Below are positions 41,572 through 51,213 of a stretch of DNA of 64,000 nt, piece by piece. Position numbers and translations under genes: made by a program. The stretch covers positions 1-64,000 of the forward strand of contig LGRX02027865.1 of assembly GCA_001247695.2 (NCBI GenBank). The letters are read 5' to 3'. The notes below the pieces were generated by a model. The model saw only the letters and a list, made by a program, of their open reading frames with translations. It ran no database searches and was not told the origin of the DNA. How positions within the stretch are numbered: position 1 is the stretch's first letter; each line of letters begins with the position of its first letter. This DNA comes from Cymbomonas tetramitiformis. Its lineage: Eukaryota; Chlorophyta; Pyramimonadophyceae; Pyramimonadales; Pyramimonadaceae.

Positions 41572-42780
41572 GTGGCGAGCCCAGTCGACAGAAGCTAAGC
41601 TTGATAGGGAAACGTCAAATATTCATCGCACTAACTTCATCTCTGGGCACGCAGACTCAGCCCCGTGATTGTACCTAAGTCGCCCGGTGACTTGGCTGGA
41701 GCGGGCTTGGCCCGCCGCGAAAGCGCGTAACGGAAGCTATCACATCAGCGCTCGCAGAGGGTTAAGGGAGGTGAAGGGGTTCTGAAGAATCTGGGGTTGG
41801 TCCACGGAATCGTACGTGGCCGGCGGTTATTCGGCGGACTGGGACGTGACCGGGGGGCTGGGAAGTTGCGGTCACCTCCAGGCGTGCAGTTGGGCCGAAA
41901 GGTGGAAGAGCCACCGAAGTCCCGGAATTCAGCGAGCCTCTCCTTGCCGCGCGGCGTGGCCGCGCCCTGGATCCGCAGTGCCTCTCAACCACGGCCGGAT
42001 ACAACGGCAGCAAGTGAACTCTGGCCTCAGCGCTCTACGACGAAAGCGAAGCAGGCAGCATCGTGATTTCAAAACGCACACGACCGCAGTGGGGAACTAC
42101 AGTGGTCAAACGTTTCCCACAGTTCTATCCCAGTATCATTGCGGCTCTCCGGAAGCCTGGCCGGTCTAACGAAGTGGTCAAGGCCGAAATCGCGAGACAA
42201 CCTTGGCAGGCCTGACGAGCTTGTGCGCACTTCTTTGCTACTTACATTTGGTCGAGGTAGGGCAATCGCAACAGAAGCCCCTTGTGGTGCACATCAGCAC
42301 ACTGGCAAATCAAAAGTTTAGCTCCCTGGGTGGAGCTGTTATCAAACAAGATGAAGATCTAGGCGACGCATTTGTGATCAGAAGAATATCGAAAGAGAGA
42401 GAGAGCGCGCGCGCTTGAGCACCTGAGCCGGACATTTTGAATGCGCGACCCGGGGTTGGGTTTAGCGGAATAGGCGCTGCCTGGAAGCACATGCCGGGGT
42501 GTAAGTACACCAAAACAGCCAAAACTTTCAAGCAACTTCATAAAAGTGTCACGTTGCGAGACTTTCTCTGAGAGTACACAGACCCACAGCAGTTTCGTGG
42601 CGATCATATCGCTTCGAAGTGGTGAAGCACATCCAGTACGTCAAGGCATGGGAAGATTCCATGCGTACTGCGACAACCTATCCAGATCGATCACACATGG
42701 GCTCATCACCTGTTGTGATACCAAAGTTTTTTCTAAACCTCGAAGCGGAGGCCCTCTGCTCCCTCGCTTTACGAACACTT
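41572..42780. other. upstream region of the sialidase-like gene, no assigned exon
   Basis: About 1.2 kb. Short ORFs on both strands; I cannot find an exon that clearly joins 42789-42943 to exon A. An AG-rich stretch with GAGAGAGAGAGCGCGCGCG (42391-42412) lies here. Confidence 0.3.
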
Positions 42781-42788
42781 GCGCTCAG

Positions 42789-42943
42789 GTAAGGTAGCTT
42801 GTTTTGTCTGTTTTGTTGCTCTTGAGACGCTCCAGCGTTTGCAGGTTTCAGCTCATTGGGTACAGCTTCCGCGGCTTCATCGGCACTGGCACCGCAAGAA
42901 ACCAAGACTAGCAGTGTGGCGATAATTCTATTTGGTTTCATCG
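42789..42943 (-). CDS. candidate first exon with signal peptide
   Basis: ATG at 42943 begins MKPNRIIATLLVLVSCGASADE, a short basic start, a hydrophobic core and an Ala/Ser cleavage-type end, typical of a secretory signal. It continues AAEAVPNELKPANAGASQEQ. It lies on the same strand and 1.3 kb upstream of exon A of the sialidase-like gene, which lacks a clear start, so it could be that gene's first exon. The joining splice sites were not identified, so the link is inference. It may instead be a small independent gene. Confidence 0.35.
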
Positions 42944-43273
42944 TCTCACTGATCCGTTCCGAAGTAAGATGCCGCACCTAAAAATACTAACGTTCTTTCG
43001 TGTAAGTTCCTCTGGTAATAGTAACCTCTAGCAAGCACCTCTGGCCCGGACGGGATCAGATCCAGACTTCCTGTAATATATTGAATCACTTGCGCTGCAG
43101 AAGGAAAACCCTAAAAGTTCAAATTATGGGGAAGCTTGTTTGTTTAGGTGCCGATCACGAAAGCGAAGGAGAAAAATGCGAATCGGCACGGGCAGAGGGG
43201 AAATTCGAGCCTTCGGCTTCGCGCTTCGGCGCCCTCGTGTTGATCTCTTTGTCGTTTTCGTAAAGCTAAAGGG

Positions 43274-43302
43274 TACAGTACTGTACAGTACTGTACTGTA
43301 AA
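43274..43302 (+). repeat. (GTACAGTACT)n self-complementary repeat
   Basis: GTACAGTACTGTACAGTACT followed by GTACTGTA. A short simple repeat that can fold on itself. Confidence 0.8.
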
Positions 43303-43384
43303 GGTAGATGCGCTGGAGGTTCACGGAACATGACAGAGTCATCGCGACTGTCATGTGACGGAATCACAGGTTCGATGAGACCCA

Positions 43385-43493
43385 GCCGGAAACTCGTGAA
43401 GGAATCGACTGATTTGTGATTAGACTGATTGATTAATTCAGTCAGTGACATGAGCGACATAAACCAAATCAGTTCATGTCACCGACTGAATAC
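43385..43493 (+). repeat. left half of the target repeat of the RecQ element
   Basis: Matches the reverse complement of about 59253-59345 (GATTAATTCAGTCAGTGACA, GAGCGACATAAACCAAATCAG and so on) up to GACTGAATAC. The right half of the same repeat resumes at 50469. Confidence 0.85.
43484..43493 (+). repeat. target site duplication GACTGAATAC, left
   Basis: The same 10 bases occur at 50469-50478. In the unoccupied repeat copy at 59222-59345 (reverse strand) they occur once. Confidence 0.85.
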
Positions 43494-43505
43494 TACTCTG
43501 GAACC

Positions 43506-43586
43506 CGAGTCTCCGGACCGAAATAGCGCGAATATTACTTAGGGTTTGTAACGCAGATTGAGCTTATGGGCGTCCGGAGACTCTGG
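43506..43586 (+). repeat. subterminal inverted repeat, left end of the RecQ unit
   Basis: CGAGTCTCCGGACCG (from 43506) and GCGTCCGGAGACTCTGG (from 43570) can pair as a hairpin stem with a loop of about 50 bases, directly inside the left end. Confidence 0.65.
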
Positions 43587-44037
43587 AAGTACTTGTCAGG
43601 GGGGGTCCTCCGAATCCCCTAAAATTTGTATGGTGGCAGCAGGGGGTTATATAATGCAGGTTTACTGCTTGACGCATGTCCAGGAGATGCCTGGAACTCC
43701 TAGTACAAGAGATACCAGTGTCAAAATCACCAGTTGGCCAGCGAAACAGGGTATCTGCAGTTTCAAAATAAAGTAAAATGTCATAACTTTTTCATTTCAA
43801 GGTTATTTCTTGTGAAAGACGCGGCGAATCCCATGAGCATCTTGCCCCTAGTTCATTACAACGTGTCACATGCCATGAAAGGTACTTAATGACATGTTGC
43901 TATTAGCCGTCAATATAAGAGAGGTCCCGTCTTTCTCTATAGGTGCTTTACCGCTATCAATATGATATGCTATATGCTATTTGATATAGTGCAAGCTTAC
44001 ATTCCAAATATATATACTAAATACATAGTATTTTCCA
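43587..44037. other. 450 bp between left terminus and the RecQ stop codon
   Basis: No supported ORF. Presumably the 3' untranslated region of the RecQ transcript plus terminal sequence. Confidence 0.4.
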
Positions 44038-45450
44038 TTAACGCCTCTTCCTCTGGCCAGGCTCTAGTGAAGAATGCGATGAGCGTTGAGGTCTCTTCAT
44101 ACCACTGCCACGTTTCTCTTGTGCCTCTGTCAAAACAAGTCCACTTGGTGTCGAGCAAATGTCACACATCTTGCAACCTCGTGACACTTTGATTTTGTCG
44201 CCAAAGTGATCCAATAACATTTGGTGTCTACAATCTTTGATGTTGAAACAATATTTGCCCATCTCTTTGAGTTTGCTTCGTTTCGATTCTTGATTTTCTG
44301 TATTCTTTTGAAACACGATTTTGATATTTTGCAAGTTCTTTGGTGAGAACAACAACATGCAGTTAGCCCGCTCGCCATCTCTTCCTGCTCTACCAATTTC
44401 TTGAACATATGCCTCAATAGATTGTGGCATCGTGTGGTGTACAATCCACCTGACGTCTGCTTTGTCTACACCCATGCCAAAGGCATTGGTCGCCACTACT
44501 ACTCGGATTTTTCCTGTCATAAAGTCTTTGTACACTTGTGAACGATCGGAAGATATCATTCCTCCGTGATAGTGTGCCGTCGTGATTAAAGCACCCGTAT
44601 GCTCTTGTTGACTCAACCAGGTTGCAACCTTCTCACATTGAACTTGAGTCATACAATAGACGATGCCAGCAGAGGTGGACGGTTGATCCAATATGAAACT
44701 ATGTATTTGTCGCCAACTCCCTTCAATGTTTTGCCCGGAAACTGTCTCATCTTCCAAAATCTTGTCTAGGATACTCACATACAGATTGGGTCTATGCGAG
44801 TTGGTGCAAAACTCCATGGGTTTCTTAAGCTTTAGCAGTACTTTAATATCTGATTTTGTCTTGTCTGTGGCTGTCCCTGTAACTGCCGTGAATGGTACGT
44901 CCGGGAAATGGTCTCTCAGTTCTCCGAGCCTAGCGTATGCCTTTCTGAAGTCTGCACCGAACTCACTGACACAATGAGCCTCATCCACTACAAACCGCTT
45001 CAATTTGGCCATAGCGTGGACTTCTAAAAGTGCCCGTGTCAAATCGGCATCTTTCTCTTGCTCACTGATTAATGTCTCTGGTGCAAGATATAACAATGTT
45101 ATCATCCCTCGCTTTATCATATCTAGATAACACGCCTTCGCGTTAACTGTCAGCTCACTAGTATACTTGATAGCAGCGATGTCCTTACTGACTAATGTTG
45201 TTACTTGATCATGCATCAAGGATAGTAGTGGAGATATCACTACCGTGAGTCCAGATCCGATGGTTGCAGGAAGTTGGTAACACAAGCTCTTTCCAGCCCC
45301 CGTAGGCATAACTGCCAAAATGTCACTTCCGCCGACAGCCGCTGTGCAAATAGCTTCTTGATCACCACGAAACTCTGCGTGCTTGAAAATGCGTTGGTTG
45401 GCGATCTTCAACAACCGAGATGCACTCATCCCTGTTCCATAACACCACAC
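44038..45450 (-). CDS. RecQ-type DNA helicase (470 residues)
   Basis: ATG at 45450 or, more likely, 45429 (MSASRLLKIANQRIF). The ATP-dependent 3'-5' helicase core is complete: the Walker A in AVMPTGAGKSLCYQLPA, TVVISPLLSLMHDQV, a DEAH box in VVDEAHCVSEFGADFRKAY (usual DEAHCISQWGHDFR), FTAVTGTATDKT, STSAGIVYCMTQ, YHGGM, VVATNAFGMGVDKADVRWIVHH and QEIGRAGRDGERA. A RecQ zinc-binding module follows, KYCFNIKDCRHQMLLDHFG..CKMCDIC, with its four Cys. There is no winged helix or HRDC domain, so the protein is a short RecQ. It unwinds DNA; here it is mobile-element cargo, 140 bp downstream of the HhH gene on the same strand. The intact frame suggests selection or recent arrival. Confidence 0.9.
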   Translation of the reverse strand: MWCYGTGMSASRLLKIANQRIFKHAEFRGDQEAICTAAVGGSDILAVMPTGAGKSLCYQLPATIGSGLTVVISPLLSLMHDQVTTLVSKDIAAIKYTSELTVNAKACYLDMIKRGMITLLYLAPETLISEQEKDADLTRALLEVHAMAKLKRFVVDEAHCVSEFGADFRKAYARLGELRDHFPDVPFTAVTGTATDKTKSDIKVLLKLKKPMEFCTNSHRPNLYVSILDKILEDETVSGQNIEGSWRQIHSFILDQPSTSAGIVYCMTQVQCEKVATWLSQQEHTGALITTAHYHGGMISSDRSQVYKDFMTGKIRVVVATNAFGMGVDKADVRWIVHHTMPQSIEAYVQEIGRAGRDGERANCMLLFSPKNLQNIKIVFQKNTENQESKRSKLKEMGKYCFNIKDCRHQMLLDHFGDKIKVSRGCKMCDICSTPSGLVLTEAQEKRGSGMKRPQRSSHSSLEPGQRKRR

Positions 45451-45590
45451 GAAACCTACCCTTCATTCTCACTTACTTTGAGTGCGCATGATATCAAGGC
45501 AACCTTCATGCATTCTACTACCCTCGCACTAGGTTGGGGACAAATGCATGGGGCAGATATCTTTACCACTCCCTACAACATCGGCATCTA

Positions 45591-47069
45591 CTAACCCACA
45601 TCCCTAGCTACTATATTGCAATTCACACAATCACTTACCAAATTCCTCTCGATCTCTTCATCACTATCATCAAAAGTTAAGCAATCCTCCATCTCGCGCT
45701 CGTCTTCACTAGCGGGATCCTCATCGGCCACGCCAGTGGCTAGCAATGCAAGCGCGTTTTCATGATGTCTGCGAAGATTGAGGTTTTTCACCCCAGCAAC
45801 TTGCATTTGAACATGCAATGCCGCCATAGATGTCTCAGTCAACGCCGCTAGCGACCCGATTGTCGTCAGCCCAAGCGCTATAAGCTTAGGGCCAGTCGCC
45901 TTTCCGACTCCTCCCAGCTCGATTACCGGCGTGTCATGGTCAACTTGCCGATCAGCACGCCGCACAGCCGCCAACGGTATGTGTCCTGCAAACTTCGATC
46001 CACTAGGAAAACTCATCTTGACTGATTTGCAACTCCAGCAATCCACCACGACCGCACCAGACATCGGCACCAGCCGCTGTGCCAGCATATACCCCTTGTC
46101 ACCAGGTTGCGATGTCCCTTCCGCCGCCTTTGCCCGCAGCGCCTTCATTTTCTCCATCGCTTCCGCCCGGTTTAAGTTTTCCGCATGAAAACATCCACCC
46201 TCCACTTGCATTCCATCGCCCCCAACTCCGTTGCCAAGCCTCCATCTCAAGCCATCCTCACCATCCACGACTGCTTGTAGTAAGCGAGCTTGGCACCCAA
46301 CCTCGAAATCAGCCAATCTCGCTCGAATGGCTACTCGTTCCCCCTCAATATCAGTGCACAAAATCTGATTTTGCATGACCGCGATGTTGATGGCTTCATC
46401 ATCGGATATCGATGCCCTCAACCCGCCAAGCAATAAGTCTGTGCCATCAAAAGAGTGTTCCTCCAACTCACATGCCAAATAACTCGCGTGATCCCTACTC
46501 ACACGATGCGCGAACGCAAGCACGAAAGCGTCTCCAGTCCTCTCACGCATCCACCGCTCGTACTCCTCTACCGCTAGGCTGTGTTGCGGCGTCCCATCAG
46601 TTACGATGCATTCCCTCTCCAATTCAGACAAACTGCCCAAGGGCAAAAAGCCATTCGCCATGAGCTCCGCCATCTCCTGATCCCCACCTTCATCAACTTC
46701 GGTCTCTGGGCGTAGAGCATCGCTTTCCTCCTCACACCATGAGTACACACGTGCAGGGTTTACACCACCAGCCGCCATCCTGACTCTCACAGGAGCGCTT
46801 CCGATGACACACACGAATGCTCGCTTCGCCGCATTTGCCAAAATGGAAAGTTCTGCCTCCACTTGCACCGCGCGGACCACATCGCACGCTCTCTCCACAG
46901 CCGCCCGTGAATGCCCCTCGATGTCCAAGTACTTCTCCGCATGCTCTGGCATCCTCGTAGCACCACCGTCCACCACGAAATGATCAACCAATGGCAATGG
47001 GACTCCATCACTCTTGAACATGCCAAGCGTCAGACACAAGTCCTTCACCTTGAGTTTGTCCTTCTCCAT
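45591..47069 (-). CDS. acidic-tailed helix-hairpin-helix protein, upstream partner of RecQ (492 residues)
   Basis: ATG at 47069 (MEKDKLKVKDLCLTLGMF) is preferred. The frame runs on to 47192, but that stretch is read through the tandem repeat. I do not recognise the family. Visible features are a Glu-rich middle; a CWSC pair (VVDCWSCKSVKMSF); a helix-hairpin-helix near residue 380-425 (PVIELGGVGKATGPKLIALGL, then TIGSLAALTE), which usually binds the DNA backbone; and an acidic C-terminus (EDPASEDEREMEDCLTFDDSDEE). It shares its strand with RecQ and has only 140 bp between, so they may be co-expressed or share a complex. The length and DNA-binding module fit a terminus-binding or nuclease partner; that is inference. 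Confidence 0.75.
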   Translation of the reverse strand: MEKDKLKVKDLCLTLGMFKSDGVPLPLVDHFVVDGGATRMPEHAEKYLDIEGHSRAAVERACDVVRAVQVEAELSILANAAKRAFVCVIGSAPVRVRMAAGGVNPARVYSWCEEESDALRPETEVDEGGDQEMAELMANGFLPLGSLSELERECIVTDGTPQHSLAVEEYERWMRERTGDAFVLAFAHRVSRDHASYLACELEEHSFDGTDLLLGGLRASISDDEAINIAVMQNQILCTDIEGERVAIRARLADFEVGCQARLLQAVVDGEDGLRWRLGNGVGGDGMQVEGGCFHAENLNRAEAMEKMKALRAKAAEGTSQPGDKGYMLAQRLVPMSGAVVVDCWSCKSVKMSFPSGSKFAGHIPLAAVRRADRQVDHDTPVIELGGVGKATGPKLIALGLTTIGSLAALTETSMAALHVQMQVAGVKNLNLRRHHENALALLATGVADEDPASEDEREMEDCLTFDDSDEEIERNLVSDCVNCNIVARDVG

Positions 47070-47099
47070 GTTATGCCTGTGCCCAGTGTATCTAACGAT

Positions 47100-48690
47100 A
47101 CCCCCGACAGGGGGGGTCTGAAACCCTGCGATGCAGGAGCTCAGGTCCCGCCCTATGCGAACCCTACCCACTACCCTAAGAATGGGCGCCATAGGAGCAT
47201 AGGAAAGGCAAATTCACTTTTGAAAAGTGCCCCCTTTTCCTCACACCCGGCTCTACATAGCTATGTGCCCCGTTTTATGATGTCACAAAGTGACCCCCCC
47301 GACAGGGGGGTCTGAAACCTTGCGATAAAGGAGCACACGTCCCGCCCTATGCGAACCCTACCCACTACCCTAAGAATGGGCGCCATAGGAGCATAGGAAA
47401 GGCAAATTCACTTTTGAAAAGTGCCCCCTTTTCCTCACACCCGGCTCTACATAGCTATGTGCTCCGTTTTGTGATGTCACAAAGTGATACCCCCGACAGG
47501 TGGGGTCTGAAACCCTGCGATGCAGGAGCACACGTCCCGCCCTATGCAAACCCTACCCACTACCCTAAGAATGGGCGCCATAGGAGCATAGGAAAGGCAA
47601 ATTCACTTTTGAAAAGTGCCCCCTTTTCCTCACACCCGGCTCTACATAGCTATGTGCCCCGTTTTATGATGTCACAAAGTGACCCCCCCGACAGGGGGGT
47701 CTGAAACCCTGAGATGCAGGAGCTCAGGTCCCGCCCTATGCGAACCCTACCCACTACCCTAAGAATGGGCGCCATAGGAGCATGAGAAAGGCAAATTCAC
47801 TATTGAAAAGTGCCCCCTTTTCCTCACACCCGTCTCTACATAGCTATGTGCTCCGTTTTGTGATGTCACAAAGTGATACCCCCGACAGGGGGGGTCTGAA
47901 ACCCTGCGATGCAGGAGCTCAGGTCCCGCCCTATGCGAACCCTACCCACTACCCTAAGAATGGGCGCCATAGGAGCATAGGAAAGGCAAATTCACTTTTG
48001 AAAAGTGCCCCCTTTTCCTCACACCCGGCTCTACATAGCTATGTGCCCCGTTTTATGATGTCACAAAGTGACCCCCCCGACAGGGGGGTCTGAAACCTTG
48101 CGATAAAGGAGCACACGTCCCGCCCTATGCGAACCCTACCCACTACCCTAAGAATGGGCGCCATAGGAGCATAGGAAAGGCAAATTCACTTTTGAAAAGT
48201 GCCCCCTTTTCCTCACACCCGGCTCTACATAGCTATGTGCCCCGTTTTATGATGTCACAAAGTGATACCCCCGACAGGGGGGGTCTGAAACCCTGCGATG
48301 CAGGAGCTCAGGTCCCGCCCTATGCGAACCCTACCCACTACCCTAAGAATGGGCGCCATAGGAGCATGAGAAAGGCAAATTCACTTTTGAAAAGTGCCCC
48401 CTTTTCCTCACACCCGGCTCTACATAGCTATATGCTCCGTTTTATGATGTCATACAGTGATACCCCCGACAGGGGGGGTCTGAAACCCTGCGATGCAGGA
48501 GCTCACGTCCCGCCCTATGCGAACCCTACCCACTACCCTAAGAATGGGCGCCATAGGAGCATAAGAAAGGCAAATTCACTTTTGAAAAGTGCCCCCTTTT
48601 CCTCACACCCGGCTCTACATACCTATGTGCTCCGTTTTATGATGTCACACAGTGATCCCCTCGAAAGGGTGGGGTCTGAAAACCCTATCT
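47100..48690 (+). repeat. ~195-bp tandem repeat, eight units, upstream of the HhH gene
   Basis: CCCCCGACAGG recurs at about 47101, 47296, 47490, 47685, 47879, 48073, 48266, 48463 and 48656. Each unit also has CTGCGATGCAGGAGC, CGCCCTATGCGAACCCTACC, CACTTTTGAAAAGTGCCCCC and GGCTCTACATAGCTATGTG. Copies are nearly the same, including a CACTTTTGAAAAGTG palindrome. The first unit overlaps the presumed promoter and leader of the HhH gene. Confidence 0.92.
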
Positions 48691-50110
48691 AAAAGGCGTA
48701 TGCATGGCCTCACGTGCTTTGCGCTACACATCAAAACAACACTTTGCCATCTCCCCCAAGGCCCACATAGGCCAAAGAAAGTGAAGAGAAGTGAATTACC
48801 TTTTTAAAACTTCACCGCTTGCTCCTCATCCGAGTTGCATAGCTCCCTTGAGGAAGGAGCTTCGAAACCCTATTTTGTGCAATGCACACGCCAACTCAAT
48901 GTACACGCGTGTATAACAAACAAACATCCGCCCTAGGGCTTCAATACGCCACGGGACCTAAAAGAGGAGTGCAATACCTTTCCAAAACAGTTTCATTTGC
49001 TCGGTTCCGAGCTCTATAGCTCCCTCGAAGAAATATCTAAGATGACCAATTATCTGCAATGCACAAGCCAGCCACAAACCGTGGTTAGAATAGTTGACAA
49101 ACATCCGCCCTAGGGCTCACATACGCAAGTTAAACGAAAGGGGGCACTCTTAGCTGCCGAAAACTTTTTGATTTGCTCGGTTCCGACATCTGTAGCTCAT
49201 GCTATGAAATATTAAAGATGCCCTAGGAACAGCGGATCCTGCGGCTGCTCAATGTTCACGCGTGAATAACAAACAAACATCCGCCCTAGGGCTCCAATAC
49301 GCCACGGGACCTAAAAGAGGAGTGCAATACCTTTCCAAAACAGTTTCATTTGCTCGGTTCCGAGCTCTATAGCTCCCTCGAAGAAATATCTAAGATGGCC
49401 AATTATCTGCAATGCACAAGCCAGCCACAAACCGTGGTTAGAATAACTCACAAACATCCGCCCTAGGGCTAACGTACGCAAGTTAAACTGAAAGGGGGCA
49501 CTCTTAGCTGCCGAAAACTTTTTGATTTGCTCGGTTCCGACATCTGTAGCTCATGCTATGAAATATTAAAGATGCCCTAGGAACAGCGGATCCTGCGGCT
49601 GCTCAATGTTCACGCGTGAATAACAAACAAACATCCGCCCTAGGGCTCCAATACGCCACGGGACCTAAAGGAGGAGTGCAATACCTTTCCAAAACAGTTT
49701 CATTTGCTCGGTTCCGAGCTCTATAGCTCCCTCGAAGAAATATCTAAGATGGCCAATTATCTGCAATGCACAAGCCAGCCACAAACCGTGGTTAGAATAA
49801 CTCACAAACATCCGCCCTAGGGCTAACGTACGCAAGTTAAACTGAAAGGGGGCACTCTTAGCTGCCGAAAACTTTTCGAATTGTACGGTTCCGACATCTG
49901 TAGCTCATGCTATGAAACATCAAAGATGCCCAAGGAACAGCGGAGCCTGCGCCTGCTCTACGTTCACACGTGAATAACAAACAAACATCCGCCCTAGGTC
50001 CAACATAGAACACGGAAACCAAAAGAGGAGTGCAATACCTTTCCAAATCAGTTTCATTTGCTCGGTTCCGAGCGCCATAGCTCATGCAACGAACTAGCGA
50101 AGATGACGTT
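48691..50110 (+). repeat. ~180-bp diverged tandem repeats, alternating A/B units
   Basis: ACAAACATCCGCCCTAGGGC recurs at about 48920, 49098, 49270, 49447, 49626 and 49804, with a variant at 49980. Alternate units differ (CTCTATAGCTCCCTCGAAG against CATCTGTAGCTCATGCTATG), so a higher-order unit is about 357 bp. Shared elements with the 195-bp units (CGCCCTA.., GAGCTCTATAGCT or CTCTACATAGCT, AGTGCAATACCTTT or AGTGCCCCCTTT) suggest common descent. The segment 48691-48870 is intermediate. Confidence 0.85.
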
Positions 50111-50329
50111 CACGTGAATTAAGTATCGCAATCTTCGAGAAGCCTACGCGCTTAAGCTGACGTCCTTGAGGTTGCAGTGAGGCCTCGCCGCATAAAACAA
50201 AAGTTACTGATATTATTAACAAAATATTCAACTCTCAGACCATAAACATATCGGCATCATGAGCCAGTCGGGAGCGAAATACGTTGTTGAGCTGCCGACT
50301 GCCGAGGTCCGTAAGAAAAAGGTAGACAT

Positions 50330-50468
50330 TTATCGTCTAAATTCTGGCTTTTGACGAGAAAGACCAGAGTTTAGACGAGCTCCACAATCATCAAGTAACG
50401 CAGCCCTCGAATCGAATCGCGGGTAGCCGCGCGAAGCGCGGCTCGTCTAAACTCTGGGGACGAGAGTA
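50330..50468 (+). repeat. subterminal inverted repeats, right end of the RecQ unit
   Basis: CGTCTAAATTCTGG (50336), CCAGAGTTTAGACGAGC (50365) and GCTCGTCTAAACTCTGGGG (50442) form alternative hairpins. CCGCGCGAAGCGCGG (50428) is a perfect small stem-loop. The unit ends ..GACGAGAGTA at 50468. Confidence 0.7.
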
Positions 50469-50525
50469 GACTGAATACGATGTCACCAACCGAATACCTC
50501 CGAGGTACCAATTAATTCAGAAAGG
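50469..50525 (+). repeat. right half of the target repeat, with duplication GACTGAATAC at 50469-50478
   Basis: GACTGAATACGATGTCACCA continues the repeat left at 43493 and matches the reverse complement of 59222-59262, apart from a small CTCCGAGGTA insertion. It ends at ..AATTCAGAAA, where GGGAAGGGTTATGTGACAC of the next element begins. Confidence 0.8.
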
Positions 50526-50656
50526 GAAGGGTTATGTGACACACCTGCCCTGCAGGTCCCCCCTAGCTACCCTAGCTACCCTAGCTACCCTAGCTACCCT
50601 AGCTAACCAATAATCACATATGTAAAGCAAGAGCATGTCACGGAAATAGGGTATTG
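50526..50656 (+). repeat. terminal-type repeat of the DIRS-like element, copy 1
   Basis: GTTATGTGACACACCTGCCC, then GTCCCCCCTAGCTACC with five (CCTAGCTAC) units, then CAATAATCACAT and GTAAAGCAAGAGCATGTCAC. A direct copy with three CCTAGCTAC units lies at 54533-54632, next to the tyrosine recombinase gene. Confidence 0.8.
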
Positions 50657-50796
50657 GAGGGCACTAATAATCTAAAGTTATTAGTGCCACAACAAAGACG
50701 GTCAAGGCGGAACCGTCAGCGAATCAACAAGAGATGAAACTTATTATTGCTAAAAATATATCATGGATCTCAGCAGAAGGGCGGAGGGCGGGAATA

Positions 50797-50801
50797 ATAC
50801 C
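50797..50801 (+). repeat. target site duplication ATACC, left
   Basis: Matches 54369-54373. Flanks the LTR element 50802-54368. Confidence 0.85.
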
Positions 50802-51060
50802 TGCTGAAATCTGTATAGGCAGCCCTGACCGGGAGTCCCGGTGCAGGCCCCTATGACAGATTCCTAGGTAGCCAACACTGGACCGTGACTGATCCGTAAG
50901 CCTGTGCTGTGACACACCGAGTGTCACAGGTAGCTAGACTCGAGACCGTTCCGACTCCGTGACCGTTCCGGGTATATCTAGCTTAGGGTTTATTTCTTAT
51001 GAGAGTTTATCTATATTGGTTCACTGACTGTCTGATATCTTGAACCGGGATATTCCAGTA
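50802..51060 (+). repeat. 5' LTR of the intact gag-only element
   Basis: 259 bp, no difference seen from 54110-54368. Confidence 0.95.
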
Positions 51061-51079
51061 GGTCGTGGACCCATTCCAC
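51061..51079 (+). promoter_or_regulatory. primer-binding site of the intact gag-only element
   Basis: GGTCGTGGACCCATTCCAC lies at the first base after the LTR and is conserved at 19202-19220. It does not start with TGG, so it is not complementary to a tRNA CCA end. Like the sister elements it may pair with an internal tRNA region. Confidence 0.55.
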
Positions 51080-51213
51080 GCTATATTCCACAGCTAGTTT
51101 GGCCATGATTGGCTAAAGCAGCCGCTTGGAGAGGTGGTGCGCGACGGCGCGTTTGGGGACTCACGGGAATTTTGAGATGAGCTGTTTGCGGTGAGCGTCT
51201 TTGAGCCGCAGCT

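Larger units (their letters stand above)
43494..50468 (-). mobile_element. 6975-bp mobile unit encoding a RecQ helicase and a helix-hairpin-helix protein
   Basis: The ends are TACTCT..AGAGTA and are flanked by a 10-bp duplication. The insertion interrupts a dispersed repeat whose unoccupied version is present at 59222-59345, so both boundaries are fixed by comparison. The cargo is two minus-strand genes (RecQ helicase at 44038, HhH protein at 45591), then about 3 kb of tandem repeats (47100-50110), then a subterminal inverted-repeat segment (50330-50468). The left end has a subterminal hairpin (CGAGTCTCCGGAC near 43506 against GTCCGGAGACTC near 43571). No DDE transposase, RT or tyrosine recombinase is visible. 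The transposition enzyme is either one of the two proteins or supplied in trans. Confidence 0.8.

Noticed and set aside
47070..47192. Upstream extension of the HhH protein (MAPILRVVGRVRIGRD..)
   Set aside because: It is encoded by the first tandem repeat unit; the next ATG at 47069 starts the non-repeat protein.
47750..47770. CCCTACCCACTACCCTAAG as possible telomere-type repeat near the RecQ gene (telomere-linked helicase idea)
   Set aside because: It occurs once per 195-bp unit, not as an uninterrupted short array, and the unit is bounded by a target duplication inside the chromosome.
47414..48692. Plus-strand ORFs repeating APFSSHPALHSYVPRFMMSQSD
   Set aside because: Read-through of the ~195-bp tandem repeat; the real genes nearby are on the minus strand.
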